The position numbers were made by a program, and so were the translations under genes. Positions 63,105 to 64,000 of a stretch of 64,000 nt of DNA are shown piece by piece. The notes under the pieces were generated by a model. It worked only from the letters and a program-made list of their open reading frames with translations, had not been told where the DNA came from and did no database searches. The number at the start of each line of letters is the position of its first letter. Within the stretch, counting starts at the first letter, position 1. Source of the DNA: Prorocentrum cordatum (lineage: Eukaryota > Sar > Dinophyceae > Prorocentrales > Prorocentraceae); the NCBI GenBank assembly GCA_963575745.1, contig CAUYUJ010007446.1, positions 1,067,204 through 1,131,203 of the forward strand. The letters run 5' to 3'.

Positions 63105-64000
63105 CCACTCCAACTACATTTACGAGGATCAATCCAAGAGCAAGAAGCAACACGAGAGGTACGACGCTTAGACAACAACATTGGTACCATATACGCTTCA
63201 TCACTACGCTACTATCAACCGCTCGGCAACGAGCCAGAAGCGCAGCACTTGAAGCAGAGGCGGGGAGACCCGCAAGACAAAGCGCCTCGCAGATTTGACA
63301 AGGCGCTACAAGCCCTACCCCAGCGCGGCAACGCGCCTGACAACCACCCATACCGTCACAGCCTTGGGTTGGTTATCTTCCCCATCATATGGTTTGCGCT
63401 GGGGGCAACAATCGGACACATGCGCCGAGGAGAACAGCACTGATGGGCAAACACATGGCCCATACTGGGACCCTCAAGGCAACGCACCTTTCCGCGAGTA
63501 CGTTTATGAGGTCAACGCGCGGCTCAACGTCACAAGCGGACGCATGACGCCACAGGCCCAAGCAGCCGCCATACAACGCGGCCTGGGTGCACTAGCGAGG
63601 ACACTCGCCATGAGGGTACCACCTGACATTATAAACTACGGCGCGGACATCGATGGTGTCCACACCGACGCAGTAACCTACACCATGTTCCTCTTAAGCA
63701 TGAAGTTCGAACGCCGGGAAGATGAGCGCCAGCTCACTTCAGGCGCACAGCTCATCGATTTCATGTGCCCCACGGAGAACAAATCGATGTAACCCTCACT
63801 CGGTTCGAGATGGCCCGTCTTGAGGCACAGTCGGTGGGGTTTGACCTTCCCAACTTCCAACTGCTCACTACTATCCTATTCCGCGCCCTAGGCGTCGGCA
63901 ACCAGAGAGCCATGCAACTCTTGCAGCCACTCAACCATCAAATGCCCCGAACACAACAACAGTATGATGAGTTGTGCGAGAGGATGCGTTCGATGGGCCA
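63105..64000 (+). pseudogene. Gag-like protein of an LTR (probably Ty1/copia-type) retrotransposon, cut by the window end
   Basis: The best part (63,440-63,765) reads FREYVYEVNARLNVTSGRMT, QAQAAAIQRGLGALARTLAM, then VPPDIINYGADIDGV and FERREDERQLTSGAQLIDF. From 63,768 another phase continues FEMARLEAQSVGFDLPNFQL and LFRALGVGNQRAMQLLQPLN to the end of the window. This resembles the Gag-like region that precedes integrase and RT in dinoflagellate retroelements as I recall them. The N-terminal part (63,105-63,440) is in the same phase as the last part, so two compensating indels, near 63,440 and 63,766, are implied. Protease, integrase and RT would lie beyond the window. Confidence 0.62.

Overview
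The window reads as nuclear DNA of a dinoflagellate. Evidence from the sequence: very high simple-repeat and tandem-repeat content, GC-rich composition, several decayed non-LTR (LINE) reverse transcriptases with the C-terminal layout I associate with dinoflagellate genomes, a Gag-like reading frame at the right end, and a degenerate copy of the dinoflagellate spliced leader (DinoSL) at 62,796-62,814. No bacterial operon, rRNA, tRNA or CRISPR was found, and I recognise no conserved single-copy host gene. Species cannot be decided from sequence alone.

Layout. 1-4.5 kb: a 101-bp tandem repeat, an Ala/Pro/Thr-coding minisatellite, then non-genic sequence. 4.5-7.2 kb: a minus-strand LINE with endonuclease and RT remnants, cut off by a GAG microsatellite. 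7.2-9.3 kb: GAG/CTC tracts, a 100-N assembly gap and a long CT tract. 9.4-13.6 kb: a possible endonuclease scrap, a decayed RT-like gene with an HVDD motif, and an SR-rich frame. 13.7-16 kb: CTC/CAT microsatellite and a minus-strand LINE 3' end. 18.5-20 kb: a large inverted repeat. 21-26.7 kb: an array of four related units, one swollen by a GTC microsatellite. 26.7-29.7 kb: an A/C-rich block of plus-strand frames of unknown family. 30-36 kb: a 96-nt hairpin, GGA tracts, degenerate repeats, and a C-rich minisatellite between inverted arms. 36-38.6 kb: a GGCCTCTTGGGG-type repeat cluster. 38.6-40.9 kb: a minus-strand A/C-rich coding relic. 42.4-48.2 kb: two permuted copies of a ~1.3-kb repeat around unknown frames. 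48.3-49.2 kb: a LINE C-terminus. 49.2-55.2 kb: mostly microsatellites, tandem arrays and a two-monomer higher-order repeat. 55.7-60.6 kb: a minus-strand A/C-rich relic split by a plus-strand LINE pseudogene. 60.8-62.1 kb: an ~82-bp minisatellite. 62.8-64 kb: a Gag-like retroelement frame with DinoSL relic, candidate LTR and candidate primer-binding site.

The genes do not form a pathway. They are layers of retroelements at different stages of decay, separated and often bounded by simple repeats. Most long open frames are products of repeat periodicity and were not called as genes. The best leads are the DinoSL relic in front of the Gag frame, the RT-like relic at 11.4-12.6 kb, the unnamed A/C-rich element family, the nested insertion at 57.4-59.6 kb, and the UUCG-capped hairpin at 30.2 kb.
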